The notes beneath the pieces are model-generated. The model was given only the letters and a program-made list of their open reading frames with translations. It was not told the origin of the DNA and did no database searches. Shown here in pieces: positions 8,976 through 17,503 of a stretch of DNA of 64,000 nucleotides. Made by a program: the position numbers and the translations under genes. The DNA comes from Candidatus Poribacteria bacterium. Its GTDB lineage: Bacteria; Poribacteria; WGA-4E; WGA-3G. The DNA lies in assembly GCA_022394755.1 (NCBI GenBank), contig JAGFCA010000014.1:30170-94169 (forward strand), written 5' to 3'. Every line of letters starts with the position of its first letter. Position 1 is the stretch's first letter.

Positions 8976-9968
8976 ATGCAGGTGAAACCAGATGCGGCAC
9001 ATGTAAATTGGCAAGGGGTCGTCTCAATAGAGAGGATAGATGATTCGATGATGCCGTGGAGAACACCTCATGAGAATCATGTCCTCTTTCCAAAACCTTT
9101 ATTAGAACGTTCTGCGATGCCTGCCGGCGTAAGAATTAGCTTACGAAGTAATACGACACATATTTCAGGTAGCATAATTGAACAGGGTGACACTGGTATG
9201 ATAGATCTATGTTGTGATGGAGAATTCATTGCTTCATACGATTTAAAAGGAGAAAACCAGTTTAAATTTGATAATTTATCAAGCGATGATAAGCTAATTG
9301 AATTATGGTTGCCACAATATGGTAGATTTCAACTTAGACATTTAGATATTGATGATGGTGCATCGTTAGATCCATTTCTTGACAAACGTCCTCGTTGGAT
9401 TACCTATGGTAGTTCTATAACCCAATGTAGAGCCGCTGCATCCCCGACACAGACTTGGCCTGCCGTTGTAGCCCGTGAGTGCAATTTCAATCTAACGTGT
9501 TTGGGGTACGGTGGACAGTGTCATCTCGACCCAATGATAATTAGAATGATACGGGATCTGCCTGCAAATTATATATCAATGTGTTTGGGTATCAATATTC
9601 TCGGTGCATCCAGTTTAGGACCTCGTGCTTTCCGTCCTGCTATCATCGGTGCAGTTGAGATAATCAGGGAAAAACATGCGGATATACCGATTGTGCTGAT
9701 GTCTCCTATCTTTGCAACTAATCGAGAAGAGAACAAAAATTCCGTTGGTTTCAATCTACAGATTATGCGAGAAGAAGTCCAATCAGCAGCGGAAGCCCTT
9801 GTTTCACATGGTGATGAGAATATCCATTATGTCAACGGGTTAGATATTTTTTGTTCAGAATATATAGAACTATTACCTGACGATGTACATCCAGATGCAG
9901 AGGGTTATAGAGTCATGGGTAAGAATTTTGCTACGAAGGTTGCAAGCAAATATTTCGTTGAATCATAA
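8976..9968 (+). CDS. SGNH/GDSL-type hydrolase
   Basis: A 330-residue esterase-like protein with an N-terminal beta-sandwich region (about residues 1-135) and an SGNH domain (about 140-325). All four blocks are visible: G145-S-S147-I-T with the nucleophile serine (GSSIT instead of the common GDSIT), G-Y-G-G near residue 180, G-I-N207 and the D302-x-x-H305-P catalytic pair. Members deacylate acetylated sugars or similar esters. No signal peptide is evident, so it is probably cytosolic. AAGGAGAA precedes the ATG. The gene lies 28 bases after the TIM-barrel isomerase, consistent with joint use of an acylated carbohydrate. Confidence 0.82.
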   Translation: MQVKPDAAHVNWQGVVSIERIDDSMMPWRTPHENHVLFPKPLLERSAMPAGVRISLRSNTTHISGSIIEQGDTGMIDLCCDGEFIASYDLKGENQFKFDNLSSDDKLIELWLPQYGRFQLRHLDIDDGASLDPFLDKRPRWITYGSSITQCRAAASPTQTWPAVVARECNFNLTCLGYGGQCHLDPMIIRMIRDLPANYISMCLGINILGASSLGPRAFRPAIIGAVEIIREKHADIPIVLMSPIFATNREENKNSVGFNLQIMREEVQSAAEALVSHGDENIHYVNGLDIFCSEYIELLPDDVHPDAEGYRVMGKNFATKVASKYFVES

Positions 9969-9980
9969 ATTTTACTCCAC

Positions 9981-10056
9981 AATAGGTTCGGTTGCTAATA
10001 GAGGTATAGACTTTAATTTTCCCTACTACGTAGGTTCGGCTTCTAACCTAACCGGA
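9981..10056. repeat. Two related short palindrome-like repeats
   Basis: The 16-base pattern TAGGTTCGGYTKCTAA occurs twice in this 200-base gap, at about 9983 and 10031. The second copy forms a small hairpin in which TAGGTT (10031-10036) pairs with AACCTA (10045-10050). The layout resembles dispersed repetitive extragenic palindromes. An overlapping open frame covering the area looks non-coding. Confidence 0.45.
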
Positions 10057-10169
10057 GTTTCCTCAATCTCATACATTTGTGTTGGAAACACATCTTCTGT
10101 GATAATGCACACACTTATTATATTTCACTATAAAAGCACATTCATATCTAAATATTATGGAGAAAAATA

Positions 10170-11249
10170 ATGAAAACATATCGAGCGGCAGTAATTGGGT
10201 GCAGTAGAATGGGAGCATTCATTGATAATGAAGTACCTGATTATGAAGCGATTAAGTTACCTTATTCTCACGCTGCAGGTTATTCTGCAGAAGAACGTAC
10301 GGATCTTATTGCATGTGCAGACTTACGGAAAGATGTAATGGTACATTTTGGTGAAAAATACAATGTGCCAAAAGACAATCAGTATACCGATTATCGTGAG
10401 ATGATTGAAAAAGAAAATCCTGATATTGTCAGTGTTGCTACACAACCAGAACATCGTGCAGAAATTGTAATTTATGCTGCCCAACACGGTGTAAAAGCAA
10501 TTTATGCTGAAAAAGCTATGGCATCCTCAATGGACGAAGCTGCAGAAATGGTTTCGGCGGTTGAACAGAATAACGTTGCTTTCAATCTTGGCACGAATCG
10601 ACGTTGGGAAACTGGTTTTGATAAAATGAAAGAGATAATTGATAGCGGTGAATTGGGAAAATTACGTACGTTGATTATCTATTCAAATGGTACACTATTT
10701 AATTCTGCAAGTCATCATCTTGATCTTATATTGAGATTGAATAATGATGTTTCTACAACTTGGGTTACAGGTTATCTCCCACAAGGCAATTCCATTTTTG
10801 ATGGTGATATACTCAAAGTAGACCCAATTGGTGGAGGTACAATACAATTTGAGAACGATGTAACCGCACATGCCTTGTTAACACCACGTAGTAGCGAATG
10901 GGAGGCAATTTGTGATGGTGGTACAGTAACCTGTTGGAACAATGGGTGGCAATGGCATGTACGTAAGAAGCAAGATATACCTGGTTGGCGTGGAGGTAAT
11001 GTACCAGACACATTCCCTGAATTTAATCGAGAAAGTAGTACTGCAAATTTAATAAAAGACCTTGTTCACTCTTTAGACACAGGTGAGCCGACACGAGGTG
11101 GGGTTCGATGTGCATACGCCAGTACAGAATTAATCTTTGGAATAATTGAATCACACTTGAATAACGGCGTCAGAATCCCACTCCCCCTTGAAAATTCGAA
11201 AATACGTTTAGACAGAAATCCTTCAGGAAGGCGACCCAAAGTAAAATAA
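10170..11249 (+). CDS. Gfo/Idh/MocA family oxidoreductase
   Basis: A 359-residue NAD(P)-dependent oxidoreductase of the glucose-fructose oxidoreductase/inositol dehydrogenase/MocA family. The N-terminal Rossmann fold shows G-C-S-R-M-G at residues 10-15 and the C-terminal alpha/beta domain follows from about residue 125. The catalytic E-K-P motif reads E-K-A here, an uncommon change. Members oxidise sugars, inositols or their derivatives. TGGAGAA lies just before the ATG. The gene is downstream of the isomerase and SGNH genes and upstream of three secreted proteins; the substrate is unknown. Weak similarity to the other family members in the window shows these are divergent paralogues, not recent duplicates. 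Confidence 0.85.
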   Translation: MKTYRAAVIGCSRMGAFIDNEVPDYEAIKLPYSHAAGYSAEERTDLIACADLRKDVMVHFGEKYNVPKDNQYTDYREMIEKENPDIVSVATQPEHRAEIVIYAAQHGVKAIYAEKAMASSMDEAAEMVSAVEQNNVAFNLGTNRRWETGFDKMKEIIDSGELGKLRTLIIYSNGTLFNSASHHLDLILRLNNDVSTTWVTGYLPQGNSIFDGDILKVDPIGGGTIQFENDVTAHALLTPRSSEWEAICDGGTVTCWNNGWQWHVRKKQDIPGWRGGNVPDTFPEFNRESSTANLIKDLVHSLDTGEPTRGGVRCAYASTELIFGIIESHLNNGVRIPLPLENSKIRLDRNPSGRRPKVK

Positions 11250-11354
11250 GAATATCTATACATAATAATTGTGTTGATTATTCTTTAGTTAATATAATAC
11301 TGGTAACACTAACTTGATTCAGACTATTATATATCCTATTAGGAGGATTTTAAG

Positions 11355-12071
11355 ATGAGATATGTTTTATATTATTTTACTATCATTCTATCAATAATGT
11401 GTGTTACAATAGTCTATGCTATACACGATGAGGATCAGGGACCGGAAAAATTCGGTAATTATGAATTCAAAGAACAAGACATCAAAGCTGCAACCGATGA
11501 GTGTGATGCTGGCGGTAAACCTGGACCTGAATTTGTTCCTACAGTACGGGATAAACAACCGAATTTAGCATTACTGAAAGATTCTAAACCAGATGCTTCT
11601 TCTCTCCTAAATGGTTGGTGTCCCCAACGACATTGTACAGAATATCTTAATGATGGATTCTATAACAACTGTCGTAGTTGGATAATTGGAGCATTGCCGG
11701 GATGGGCACAGATAGATATTGGTGCTGTTGCTAATGTAAACACAGTCTATTTTGGTAGTGATCACTCACAAGGGTTTTTTGATAGGACGGCTGCAGATTT
11801 TGATATCCTCGTTGCAACAACCAAAGCTGATGCAGATTCAGAAGCAGCTACATGGAAAAAGGTGTATACACATAAAGGGGATGCAATTAGTCAAACAACA
11901 GAAATTACATTTGACGATGTTGAAGCAAGATGGGTACGTATACATATTCGTTCAAATGCTGGTGCTCGTATTGACGAGATAGAAATATATGGTGGTAGTG
12001 ATCCCATGTCAGTTGATCCTTCAGATAAGGTTGCAACAGTATGGGGAGAAGTTAAGTCAAATCAATATTAA
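11355..12071 (+). CDS. Secreted discoidin (F5/8 type C)-like protein with conserved C-terminal tail
   Basis: A 238-residue protein with a signal peptide (about residues 1-23). Residues about 70-215 fit a galactose-binding F5/8 type C fold: L-N-D-G near the start, G-W-A-Q-I-D-I-G on the core strand, and a late A-R-W-V-R-I-H-I-R with E-I-E-I-Y-G. Such domains bind carbohydrates or surfaces. The last residues read D-K-V-A-T-V-W-G-E-V-K, a tail shared with three other secreted proteins in the window. AGGAGG is correctly spaced before the ATG. The two paralogous secreted proteins follow, so the group may be expressed together as a secreted set. Confidence 0.72.
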   Translation: MRYVLYYFTIILSIMCVTIVYAIHDEDQGPEKFGNYEFKEQDIKAATDECDAGGKPGPEFVPTVRDKQPNLALLKDSKPDASSLLNGWCPQRHCTEYLNDGFYNNCRSWIIGALPGWAQIDIGAVANVNTVYFGSDHSQGFFDRTAADFDILVATTKADADSEAATWKKVYTHKGDAISQTTEITFDDVEARWVRIHIRSNAGARIDEIEIYGGSDPMSVDPSDKVATVWGEVKSNQY

Positions 12072-12098
12072 TAAAACTATTTTTATGAGGTGATAATA

Positions 12099-12809
12099 AT
12101 GCGGCATGTAATTTTGCTGGCACTCATTTTTTGTGTCAGCCCAAGTTATTCTGAGATTCTATTTGAGGAAAATTTTGAGAGTGGAAATATTGACAAAGAT
12201 AAGTGGACCCCTCAAGGCACTTGGGTAATTAAAGACAATGCTGATGACCACGATGAACTTGGAAAACATGTGATTGAAATTCAAGGTGGTGATGTAGGTC
12301 TAAGTGTTGAGGATTTTCCAAAAGAATTTGATTATTATGCTGATTTTAAAGCCATGCAAAACGGATTAACTGGGTTTGTATTCCATGGACAGGATGCTGG
12401 CAATATTTATATGCACCAGGTGTCTACTTCTTCATCAGGACATACACCTCAGCATATTCGATGGCACAGAAGAGTTGGGGGTGGCTGGACAGCAGAACCT
12501 GGTGCATTTAAAGATGGTGAAGATCGAGACCCGAATGTTTGGTATCGTGTCAAATTTGAGGTTAGAACGGCTTATAAATTTAAAGCTTACATCGGTCCGG
12601 TAGGTGGAGAGAATGATGACCTATCTTTCGTTAGCGAATGGACTGATTCCCAAAAATCATTCACCGATGGTAAAATTGGATTTCGTATGAGCGGTGGAGA
12701 ACAGGCACAATATGATAATATTGTAGTTTCAACGCCTGACTTTGATATCTTTTCAGTCGAACCCACTAATAAACTTGCTATGACTTGGGGAAGTTTAAAA
12801 AGTAAATAG
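12099..12809 (+). CDS. Secreted jelly-roll (concanavalin-like) protein, tandem paralogue 1
   Basis: A 236-residue secreted protein with a signal peptide ending near S-Y-S-E. The body opens with F-E-E-N-F-E-S-G and runs through beta-strand-rich sequence ending Q-A-Q-Y-D-N-I-V-V, the layout of 3-keto-disaccharide hydrolase (DUF1080)-like and other concanavalin-like domains. No catalytic residues can be named. The tail reads N-K-L-A-M-T-W-G-S-L-K, shared with its neighbours. ATG 12099 is preferred over GTG 12090 because AGGTGA lies just upstream and the protein then equals the next paralogue in length. The following gene is a clear tandem duplicate. Confidence 0.72.
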   Translation: MRHVILLALIFCVSPSYSEILFEENFESGNIDKDKWTPQGTWVIKDNADDHDELGKHVIEIQGGDVGLSVEDFPKEFDYYADFKAMQNGLTGFVFHGQDAGNIYMHQVSTSSSGHTPQHIRWHRRVGGGWTAEPGAFKDGEDRDPNVWYRVKFEVRTAYKFKAYIGPVGGENDDLSFVSEWTDSQKSFTDGKIGFRMSGGEQAQYDNIVVSTPDFDIFSVEPTNKLAMTWGSLKSK

Positions 12810-12984
12810 ATCCGATTTGGGATTTATTTTGTTTACTTCTTAGTTCTATAAGAGTTAATTAATATTCTAATTTATGCTATCATTGCATGATTAAAATATG
12901 ATGTCACAAGAATTATTGAAAACTTAAGGTAATCTATTACGTATATTTAACTGATTATCATTTATTAAAGGAGAATACATACTA

Positions 12985-13695
12985 ATGAAGTATTTCATGT
13001 GTTTAGTTTTGATTTTATTTGTAGGAACCGTTTCTGCTGAGATTTTATTTCAAGATGATTTTGAAAGTGGAAACATAGATGAATCTAAATGGGCGCCACA
13101 AGGGACTTGGTCGATTAAAGCCAATGCTGATGGTCACGATGTACTTGGAAATCATGTGATTGAAATTCAAGGTGGTGACGTAGGATTAAGCGTCGATGAT
13201 TTTCCAGAAGAATACGACTATTACGCTGATTTTAAAGCAATGCAAAACGGGTTAACTGGGTTTGTATTCCATGGATCAGATGCTGGCAATATTTATATGC
13301 ACCAAGTGTCTACTTCTTCATCAGGGCACACACCTCAGCATATTCGTTGGCATCGTCGAGTCAACGGCGGTTGGGCTGCAGAACCCGGTGCATTTGAAGA
13401 TGGCGTAGATCGAGAGCCGGATGTTTGGTATCGAGTAAAATTTGAGGTTAGATCTGGTCATAGCTTTAAAGCCTATATAGGTCCAGTAGGTGGTGGGATT
13501 GATGAATTATCTTTCGTTAGTGAATGGACTGATTCTCAAGGTGCACACTCCTCTGGTAAAATTGGATTTCGTAAGGGCGGTTCAGAACAGGCACAATACG
13601 ACAATATAATAATTGTAACCCCTGACAGTAATCCAACTCCAGTTGAATCAAAAGGGAAAGCGGCAGTAACCTGGGGCGACCTAAAACGCAAGTAA
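12985..13695 (+). CDS. Secreted jelly-roll (concanavalin-like) protein, tandem paralogue 2
   Basis: A 236-residue close paralogue of the preceding gene; long stretches of protein and DNA are nearly identical (for example the F-K-A-M-Q-N-G-L-T-G-F-V-F-H-G segment and the S-T-S-S-S-G-H-T-P-Q-H-I-R-W-H-R-R segment), which points to a fairly recent tandem duplication. It keeps the signal peptide and the C-terminal tail, here G-K-A-A-V-T-W-G-D-L-K. AAGGAGAA precedes the ATG. Differences cluster at the N-terminus and around the charged loop near residue 165. Probable role: binding or cleaving a carbohydrate outside the cell; specificity unknown. Confidence 0.74.
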   Translation: MKYFMCLVLILFVGTVSAEILFQDDFESGNIDESKWAPQGTWSIKANADGHDVLGNHVIEIQGGDVGLSVDDFPEEYDYYADFKAMQNGLTGFVFHGSDAGNIYMHQVSTSSSGHTPQHIRWHRRVNGGWAAEPGAFEDGVDREPDVWYRVKFEVRSGHSFKAYIGPVGGGIDELSFVSEWTDSQGAHSSGKIGFRKGGSEQAQYDNIIIVTPDSNPTPVESKGKAAVTWGDLKRK

Positions 13696-13723
13696 TAGAA
13701 AATACCCATCTACGGATTTAAAT

Positions 13724-14728
13724 ATGAATAGTAGTTCAACAGCAATCGGTATAATTGGCGCGGGTAGGATGGGAAGACATCATCTGAATGCAATCACCAG
13801 TTATGGAGCGCGTGTTGTTGCTGTTCATGATGTTAATCCTGAGGCCGCACAAAATCTTGGTACAGATGCAAAGTCTAAGGTAGTTACAGATTCGTTAGAT
13901 GAATTTTTTGATACAGAATTAGATGGGGTGGTGATAACAACGCCACCCCCTATACGTTTAACACCAGTCAAAATGGCTTGTGAGCGAAATCTCGCCATTT
14001 TGGTTGAAAAACCCCCTGCTTATGATGTATCTGAAGGAAGGAAATGTCTTGAGTGTATTGAGAATTCAGAGAGTATTGCAGCGGTTGGGTTTCAACTACG
14101 TTATCAGCCTCTCTATGAACAGCTCAAAAATCTAATTGCTTCAGAGACAATTCATCTGGTGAGAACAGTCTGTACAATTAACTATTATCTGGATTTTCAG
14201 ATGCCTACATGGTTCTTACAGTCAGAGATTAGTGGTGGACCATTAGCAGAACAGGCAATTCATGTATTAGACTGTGCAAGGTATGTATTAGGAGATCCAA
14301 AACCAGTACAAGCACACGCTCTGGCAATAAAAAACATGGCATTGGAACGTGATGAATTTGACGCTGAAAATGCTATACAGATGACCTACGAAATGGATAA
14401 CGGTGTTTTTGGAACACATATGAATCACTGTGGTACAGAAGGTTTTTGTTTTGATGTTGAGGTAGTAGGACCACATTTACGCCTTCAAGCAACTTTGGCA
14501 GAGAACGCTATTCGTGGTTATCTTCATGGAGAGAAAATTGATGAGCCAGCTGTATCACAAAACAGTATCGGTTTAGATAAGACTGGTGCATGGATTCGTG
14601 CAATTGAAACCGGTGATGAATCATTAATACGTTCAACTTTCTCAGATGCATTTCACACTCTTAGTTTAATTGATGCTGCTATACATAGTCGTCATACAGG
14701 AAGATTTATCAAAGTGGAGGAATTATAA
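13724..14728 (+). CDS. Gfo/Idh/MocA family oxidoreductase
   Basis: A 334-residue oxidoreductase with a canonical N-terminal Rossmann motif (G-I-I-G-A-G-R-M-G-R) and the family's E-K-P at about residue 99. The second domain follows from about residue 125, with the Q-A-I-H-V-L-D segment that usually carries a catalytic histidine. The substrate is unknown; inositol- or sugar-type substrates are typical. Its TAA stop overlaps the ATG of the next gene (TAATG), so the two are translationally coupled. That next gene is the ArsC-like selenoprotein candidate, which makes this operon unusual. Confidence 0.87.
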   Translation: MNSSSTAIGIIGAGRMGRHHLNAITSYGARVVAVHDVNPEAAQNLGTDAKSKVVTDSLDEFFDTELDGVVITTPPPIRLTPVKMACERNLAILVEKPPAYDVSEGRKCLECIENSESIAAVGFQLRYQPLYEQLKNLIASETIHLVRTVCTINYYLDFQMPTWFLQSEISGGPLAEQAIHVLDCARYVLGDPKPVQAHALAIKNMALERDEFDAENAIQMTYEMDNGVFGTHMNHCGTEGFCFDVEVVGPHLRLQATLAENAIRGYLHGEKIDEPAVSQNSIGLDKTGAWIRAIETGDESLIRSTFSDAFHTLSLIDAAIHSRHTGRFIKVEEL

Positions 14729-15069
14729 TGGTAGACTGGATCTATTTTCGGAATGGCTGAACCTCATGTAAGAAAGCTCAAGCGGTGCTTGAGTCGCACA
14801 ATATTGATGCAGAGAGCCGAACGGATGCACGAAAAGAAAAATTAGAAGCAGATGCTGTATGGCAATTATTAGAATCTGCTGATCAGGTAGTTGTTGCGAA
14901 AGGCAAGAGCGTAGAAACCTTCCAACCAGGTGAAGCTAATCAGGAATCTATCATAAATGCGGTATTAGGACGAAGTGGGAGTTTACGAGCGCCAACCATT
15001 CGTATAGACGATGTGTTTTATGTTGGTTTCAATGAGACACTCTACTCCGAAATACCATTTGACAATTAA
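14728..15069 (+). CDS. ArsC-family (Spx/thioredoxin-fold) selenoprotein candidate, in-frame UGA at codon 11
   Basis: ATG 14728 overlaps the previous stop and follows GTGGAGG by seven bases. The frame runs 113 codons to 15069 and is interrupted only by TGA at 14758-14760 (codon 11). Reading that codon as selenocysteine gives N-G-U11-T-S-C14-K-K-A-Q, a U-x-x-C redox motif at the end of beta-strand 1, exactly where ArsC/Spx-like proteins carry their catalytic cysteine; cysteine forms of this family are known, and the family is one in which selenocysteine forms are recognised. Downstream, R-T-D-A-R-K-E-K-L and the cis-proline site R-A-P-T-I-R fit the fold. Without the UGA an automated caller would start at GTG 14785 and lose the active site. 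It probably acts as a small cytosolic redox enzyme or reductase; the partner is unknown. Confidence 0.85.
14758..14794 (+). promoter_or_regulatory. Bacterial SECIS-like hairpin directing UGA recoding
   Basis: Immediately after the in-frame TGA, GCTCAAGC (14776-14783) pairs with GCTTGAGT (14787-14794): seven Watson-Crick pairs plus a closing G-U pair, capped by the three-base loop GGT. The loop begins about 24 bases after the UGA and opens with G, matching the position and loop rule of bacterial SECIS elements recognised by SelB. The stem lies inside the coding sequence, as expected in bacteria. Confidence 0.8.
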
Positions 15070-15080
15070 AATAAAAAACG

Positions 15081-15845
15081 ATGGCTATCCAAAAGATATT
15101 AATCACAGGGGCATCTGGTTATCTTGCTCAATTTATCATTGAACGTCTTCGATCGGAATACCAATTAACACTTGCTGACATTGTTGAACCTGATCAAAAG
15201 TATGAGGGGACAACATTCAGAAAAGTTGACGTAACAGATACATCGGAAGTTGTTGAGGCTTGTGCAGAACAGGATGCCGTGATTCATCTTGTTGCTTTAG
15301 TACGGGAACGTCACGGAAAACCCTTATCTTTATATGCTGATATTATGGTGAAAGGGACTTGGAATGTTGCCGAGGCTTGTGCCCAACAAGGTGTTGAGAA
15401 ATTAGTTAATATCTCCAGTATTTCTACATGTCCACCAGCACCAGGTGTTGATTTGCCTTATGAAGTTGGTGACGACTTTAAATTTGGGGGTGGAGACCTG
15501 TTTTATGCCTTGTCTAAATACCTTGGAGAGCAAATAGGGTTAGCATACCATCAAGCACACGGTTTAAAAGTAATCCATGTTCGTCCAGGGGTAATTGCCG
15601 GTGATGGTCTAAATCCTGGTCCTTCAGAACCAGAAAATGTAACAGCTCCGTGGTTTGTGTATGTTGATCCGAGAGATGTTGCACAATGTGTTATACGTGC
15701 GATAGAATCTGAAGAAGTGGCTTACGGAGCATATAATGCCGTAGCAGGACGGAATGATTCACGATTTGATTGGAAGAGATCTAAAGAAGATTTGGGATAT
15801 TCTCCGGAACACAATTGGGAGGATATTCCTGATAGTAATCAGTGA
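15081..15845 (+). CDS. NAD-dependent epimerase/dehydratase (extended SDR)
   Basis: A 254-residue extended short-chain dehydrogenase. The nucleotide-binding T-G-A-S-G-Y-L-A motif is at residues 9-16, followed by D-x-x-D, and the catalytic Y-x-x-x-K appears as Y-A-L-S-K (about residue 145) with a serine-rich S-S-I-S-T ahead of it. Members epimerise, dehydrate or reduce nucleotide sugars or related substrates. It begins 11 bases after the selenoprotein gene, so all three genes from 13724 look like one operon. It is shorter than the usual 300-330 residues, losing part of the C-terminal substrate domain. Its stop is separated from the convergent stop on the other strand by a single base. Confidence 0.82.
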   Translation: MAIQKILITGASGYLAQFIIERLRSEYQLTLADIVEPDQKYEGTTFRKVDVTDTSEVVEACAEQDAVIHLVALVRERHGKPLSLYADIMVKGTWNVAEACAQQGVEKLVNISSISTCPPAPGVDLPYEVGDDFKFGGGDLFYALSKYLGEQIGLAYHQAHGLKVIHVRPGVIAGDGLNPGPSEPENVTAPWFVYVDPRDVAQCVIRAIESEEVAYGAYNAVAGRNDSRFDWKRSKEDLGYSPEHNWEDIPDSNQ

Positions 15846-15846
15846 T

Positions 15847-17460
15847 TTATAACTGTTCAATCCCCGCATATTTAACCCCCGTTAAGAATGCAATCTCCCG
15901 TTTCCAAGTAGTTAGATCGTCAATAGAAAATTGATTCAGATGTGTGTGTCCACACGCTCTTGCTAAGACTTGCATCAATTCAACGGATGCGGTAAGGAAT
16001 CGGTTTAGACGTTCTGTGGCAATGTCTACTTTTAACCGTGAACGTAGATGTTCTTTCTGTGTTGCGATACCAACTGGACAGTTGTTTGTATGACAGGCAC
16101 GCATACCGATACATCCTATTGCCTGCATAGCAGAATTTGCAATCGCTACACCATCAGCACCGAGTGCCAATGCCTTAGCAAAATCAGCTGGGATTCTTAA
16201 TCCCCCTGTAATTATTAGTGTAATATCACTATTTCCAGTTTCATCAAGATACTTTCGTGCTCGAGCCAAAGCAGGCATTGTAGGAACAGAGATATTATCC
16301 CGAAACAACAGTGGGGCAGCACCTGTACCACCACCTCGACCATCCAATATAATATAATCTACACCTACATGTAAAGCGGCTTCAATGTCTTTTTCAATAT
16401 GTTGTGCAGACAGTTTAAATCCAATCGGTATTCCACCAGTTTCCTTACGAACTAATTCAGCAAATTTGGCATAATCGTCTAAAGTCTCCCAATCTGGAAA
16501 CCGCGCAGGAGAAATTGCGGGTTGACCCGTAGTCAATCCCCGTACCGCAGCAATTTCATCGGTTACTTTACTCCCAGGTAGATGTCCTCCTGTACCGGTT
16601 TTCGCGCCTTGACCACCCTTGAAGTGAAATGCTTGTGCATGTTCTAATTTATCGAAAGAGAAACCGAATCTTGCAGAAGCCAATTCATAGAAATAACGAC
16701 TATTTGCCTTCGCTTCATCAGGAAGCATCCCACCTTCCCCTGAACATATACCCGTTCCAGCCAATTCTGCACCCTTAGCCATAGCAATTTTTGCTTCAGC
16801 AGAAAGAGCTCCAAAACTCATATCAGATACAAAGATAGGGATCTTTAGCTTTAATGGTTTTTTGGATCGTGGACCAATAACTAATTCTGTTCCAACTAAT
16901 TCTTCATCTAAGAGTGGAGTTTTATGGAGTTGAGCCACGACAAACTGTAACTCATCCCAGTTAGGTAGATTTTGTCGCAACACCCCCATGGCAGCAGTTT
17001 GACCATGGCGTCCGACCTTGCTCAGTCCATTACTTGCTAATTCTTGTATCTCAGCGACATAAGGTTCATCAGGGTTAGCGTGTATATCTTGGTAATTCCC
17101 CTGATATTGTTCCCGTTTATAGGGTTGGGGATTATTTTTTTCCCATTCACGTATTTCATCTTCATCTACAAAAACTTTATCATCTTCAACCCAGGCGTTA
17201 AATTTCTGTAGTCGTTCAGAATTCAGATATTCACTGATTCCAGTATCATATCTATAATCCCAATAGTGTACACCACATATTAGGTTTTCACCGTCAATAT
17301 AGCCATCAGCAAGCAGCGCACCACGATGATGACAGCGTCCATATAGAACAGAAATCTGATCATCATACCTAATTACAACTAAATCGACATTGGAAACCAG
17401 AGCATAGGAAGGAACACGATCAATAAGATCGCTAAATATTGCTATTTGTGCTTTTAGCAT
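15847..17460 (-). CDS. Rieske-domain fused FMN-binding glutamate-synthase-family protein
   Basis: A 537-residue fusion. Residues about 1-100 form a Rieske [2Fe-2S] domain with ligands C43-x-H45 and C62-x-x-H65. Residues about 170-520 form the glutamate synthase large-subunit FMN barrel, including the F-K-G-G-Q-G-A-K-T-G-T-G-G-H segment, D-G-R-G-G-G-T-G-A-A-P, and the iron-sulfur ligands C-x5-C-x4-C near the end (in C-I-G-M-R-A-C-H-T-N-N-C). Glutamine amidotransferase and GXGXG domains of full glutamate synthase are absent. The Rieske domain would feed electrons to or from the FMN/FeS centre; the reaction is unknown. Convergent with the SDR gene, one base apart. Confidence 0.85.
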   Translation of the reverse strand: MLKAQIAIFSDLIDRVPSYALVSNVDLVVIRYDDQISVLYGRCHHRGALLADGYIDGENLICGVHYWDYRYDTGISEYLNSERLQKFNAWVEDDKVFVDEDEIREWEKNNPQPYKREQYQGNYQDIHANPDEPYVAEIQELASNGLSKVGRHGQTAAMGVLRQNLPNWDELQFVVAQLHKTPLLDEELVGTELVIGPRSKKPLKLKIPIFVSDMSFGALSAEAKIAMAKGAELAGTGICSGEGGMLPDEAKANSRYFYELASARFGFSFDKLEHAQAFHFKGGQGAKTGTGGHLPGSKVTDEIAAVRGLTTGQPAISPARFPDWETLDDYAKFAELVRKETGGIPIGFKLSAQHIEKDIEAALHVGVDYIILDGRGGGTGAAPLLFRDNISVPTMPALARARKYLDETGNSDITLIITGGLRIPADFAKALALGADGVAIANSAMQAIGCIGMRACHTNNCPVGIATQKEHLRSRLKVDIATERLNRFLTASVELMQVLARACGHTHLNQFSIDDLTTWKREIAFLTGVKYAGIEQL

Positions 17461-17503
17461 TGGTTATTACGATATAAGACGATTACAACAATTTACATCT
17501 ATT

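Noticed and set aside
9883..10170. Plus-strand 95-codon open frame after the SGNH gene
   Set aside because: It starts inside the SGNH reading frame in another phase, passes through a palindrome-like repeat and has no recognisable protein features.
14758..14760. TGA as evidence of an altered genetic code
   Set aside because: Several intact genes end in TGA (for example the kinase at 2136-2138 and the gmhA gene) and tryptophan is coded by TGG throughout, so general reassignment is not supported.
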